From contig DYBN01000042.1 of NCBI GenBank assembly GCA_019418605.1, positions 1-20,826 on the forward strand: DNA of 20,826 bases. Direction: 5' to 3'. The DNA comes from Sutterella sp. (GTDB lineage Bacteria > Pseudomonadota > Gammaproteobacteria > Burkholderiales > Burkholderiaceae_F). Position numbers and translations under genes: made by a program. Shown one piece after another: positions 20,727-20,826 of this stretch; position 1 is the stretch's first letter, and each line of letters opens with the position of its first letter. The notes beneath the pieces were generated by a model. The model searched no databases. It was not told where the DNA came from and worked only from the letters and a program-made list of their open reading frames with translations.

Positions 20727-20826
20727 CTGCAAAAACAGTGATGTAGGAAGTCTCACAAGAAATTTCTTCACGGCTCTTCGTGGATGTGTGTGAAAGTCAC
20801 GTGGCGTGAAAACAACATTTGATGAG
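20727..20826 (+). other. Tail of the window, no gene seen
   Basis: The last 100 nt contain a perfect 12-nt palindrome AAGAAATTTCTT (20757-20768) and two short inverted repeats, CACG/CGTG (20769-20782) and TCACG/CGTGA. No ORF, tRNA or terminator can be supported before the window ends. Confidence 0.4.

Noticed and set aside
1..20826. Mobile elements, CRISPR arrays, phage genes or defence systems
   Set aside because: None seen: genes are conserved housekeeping types, mostly in conserved order, with no transposase, integrase or regularly spaced repeat.

Overview
The window is a 20.8 kb, GC-rich, almost fully plus-strand stretch of a bacterial chromosome. The gene order relA, tRNA-Val(GAC), thrS, infC, rpmI, rplT, pheS, pheT, ihfA, merR-type regulator is typical of betaproteobacteria. 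The proteins resemble Burkholderiales, and the combination of a large autotransporter with lost pdxJ/acpS between recO and nagZ would fit the Sutterellaceae. That genus-level placement is inference. I see no IS element, prophage, CRISPR array or plasmid gene; this is core genome with one accessory surface-protein gene.

Layout. 1-3712: RNA processing, ribosome assembly, DNA repair and cell-wall recycling (rnc, cut at its 5' end; era; recO; nagZ). 3815-6544: pncB for NAD salvage, then an ion-transporter-superfamily antiporter ending in a clear terminator. 6683-9351: a promoter, a classical autotransporter gene and its terminator, forming a self-contained unit. 9434-11861: promoter, about 260 nt of structured leader, and relA. 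11948-20726: tRNA-Val, thrS-infC-rpmI-rplT, pheST, ihfA and a MerR-like gene.

The most interesting part is regulatory. Nearly every junction in the translation cluster carries an RNA device. (1) Between tRNA-Val and thrS lies what looks like a complete classical transcription attenuator: a 15-codon leader peptide with Thr-Thr-Asn-Thr, an alternative early hairpin, a 14-pair antiterminator and a strong terminator ending 25 nt before the thrS start. (2) infC seems to start at an AUA codon, the kind of start that IF3 itself discriminates against. (3) A 15-bp hairpin plus a second nested fold precede rpmI, where ribosomal protein L20 autoregulation is known in other bacteria. (4) Two tandem terminators sit between rplT and pheS inside a Phe-rich ORF whose Shine-Dalgarno is in a hairpin and whose stop overlaps the pheS start. 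(5) A terminator ends 20 nt before the MerR-like gene.

Functionally, relA, aminoacyl-tRNA synthetases, IF3 and ribosomal proteins are grouped so that uncharged tRNA could be sensed both globally (RelA, ppGpp) and locally (attenuators for thrS and possibly pheST). All structures were found by eye; none was folded by software or compared across species.
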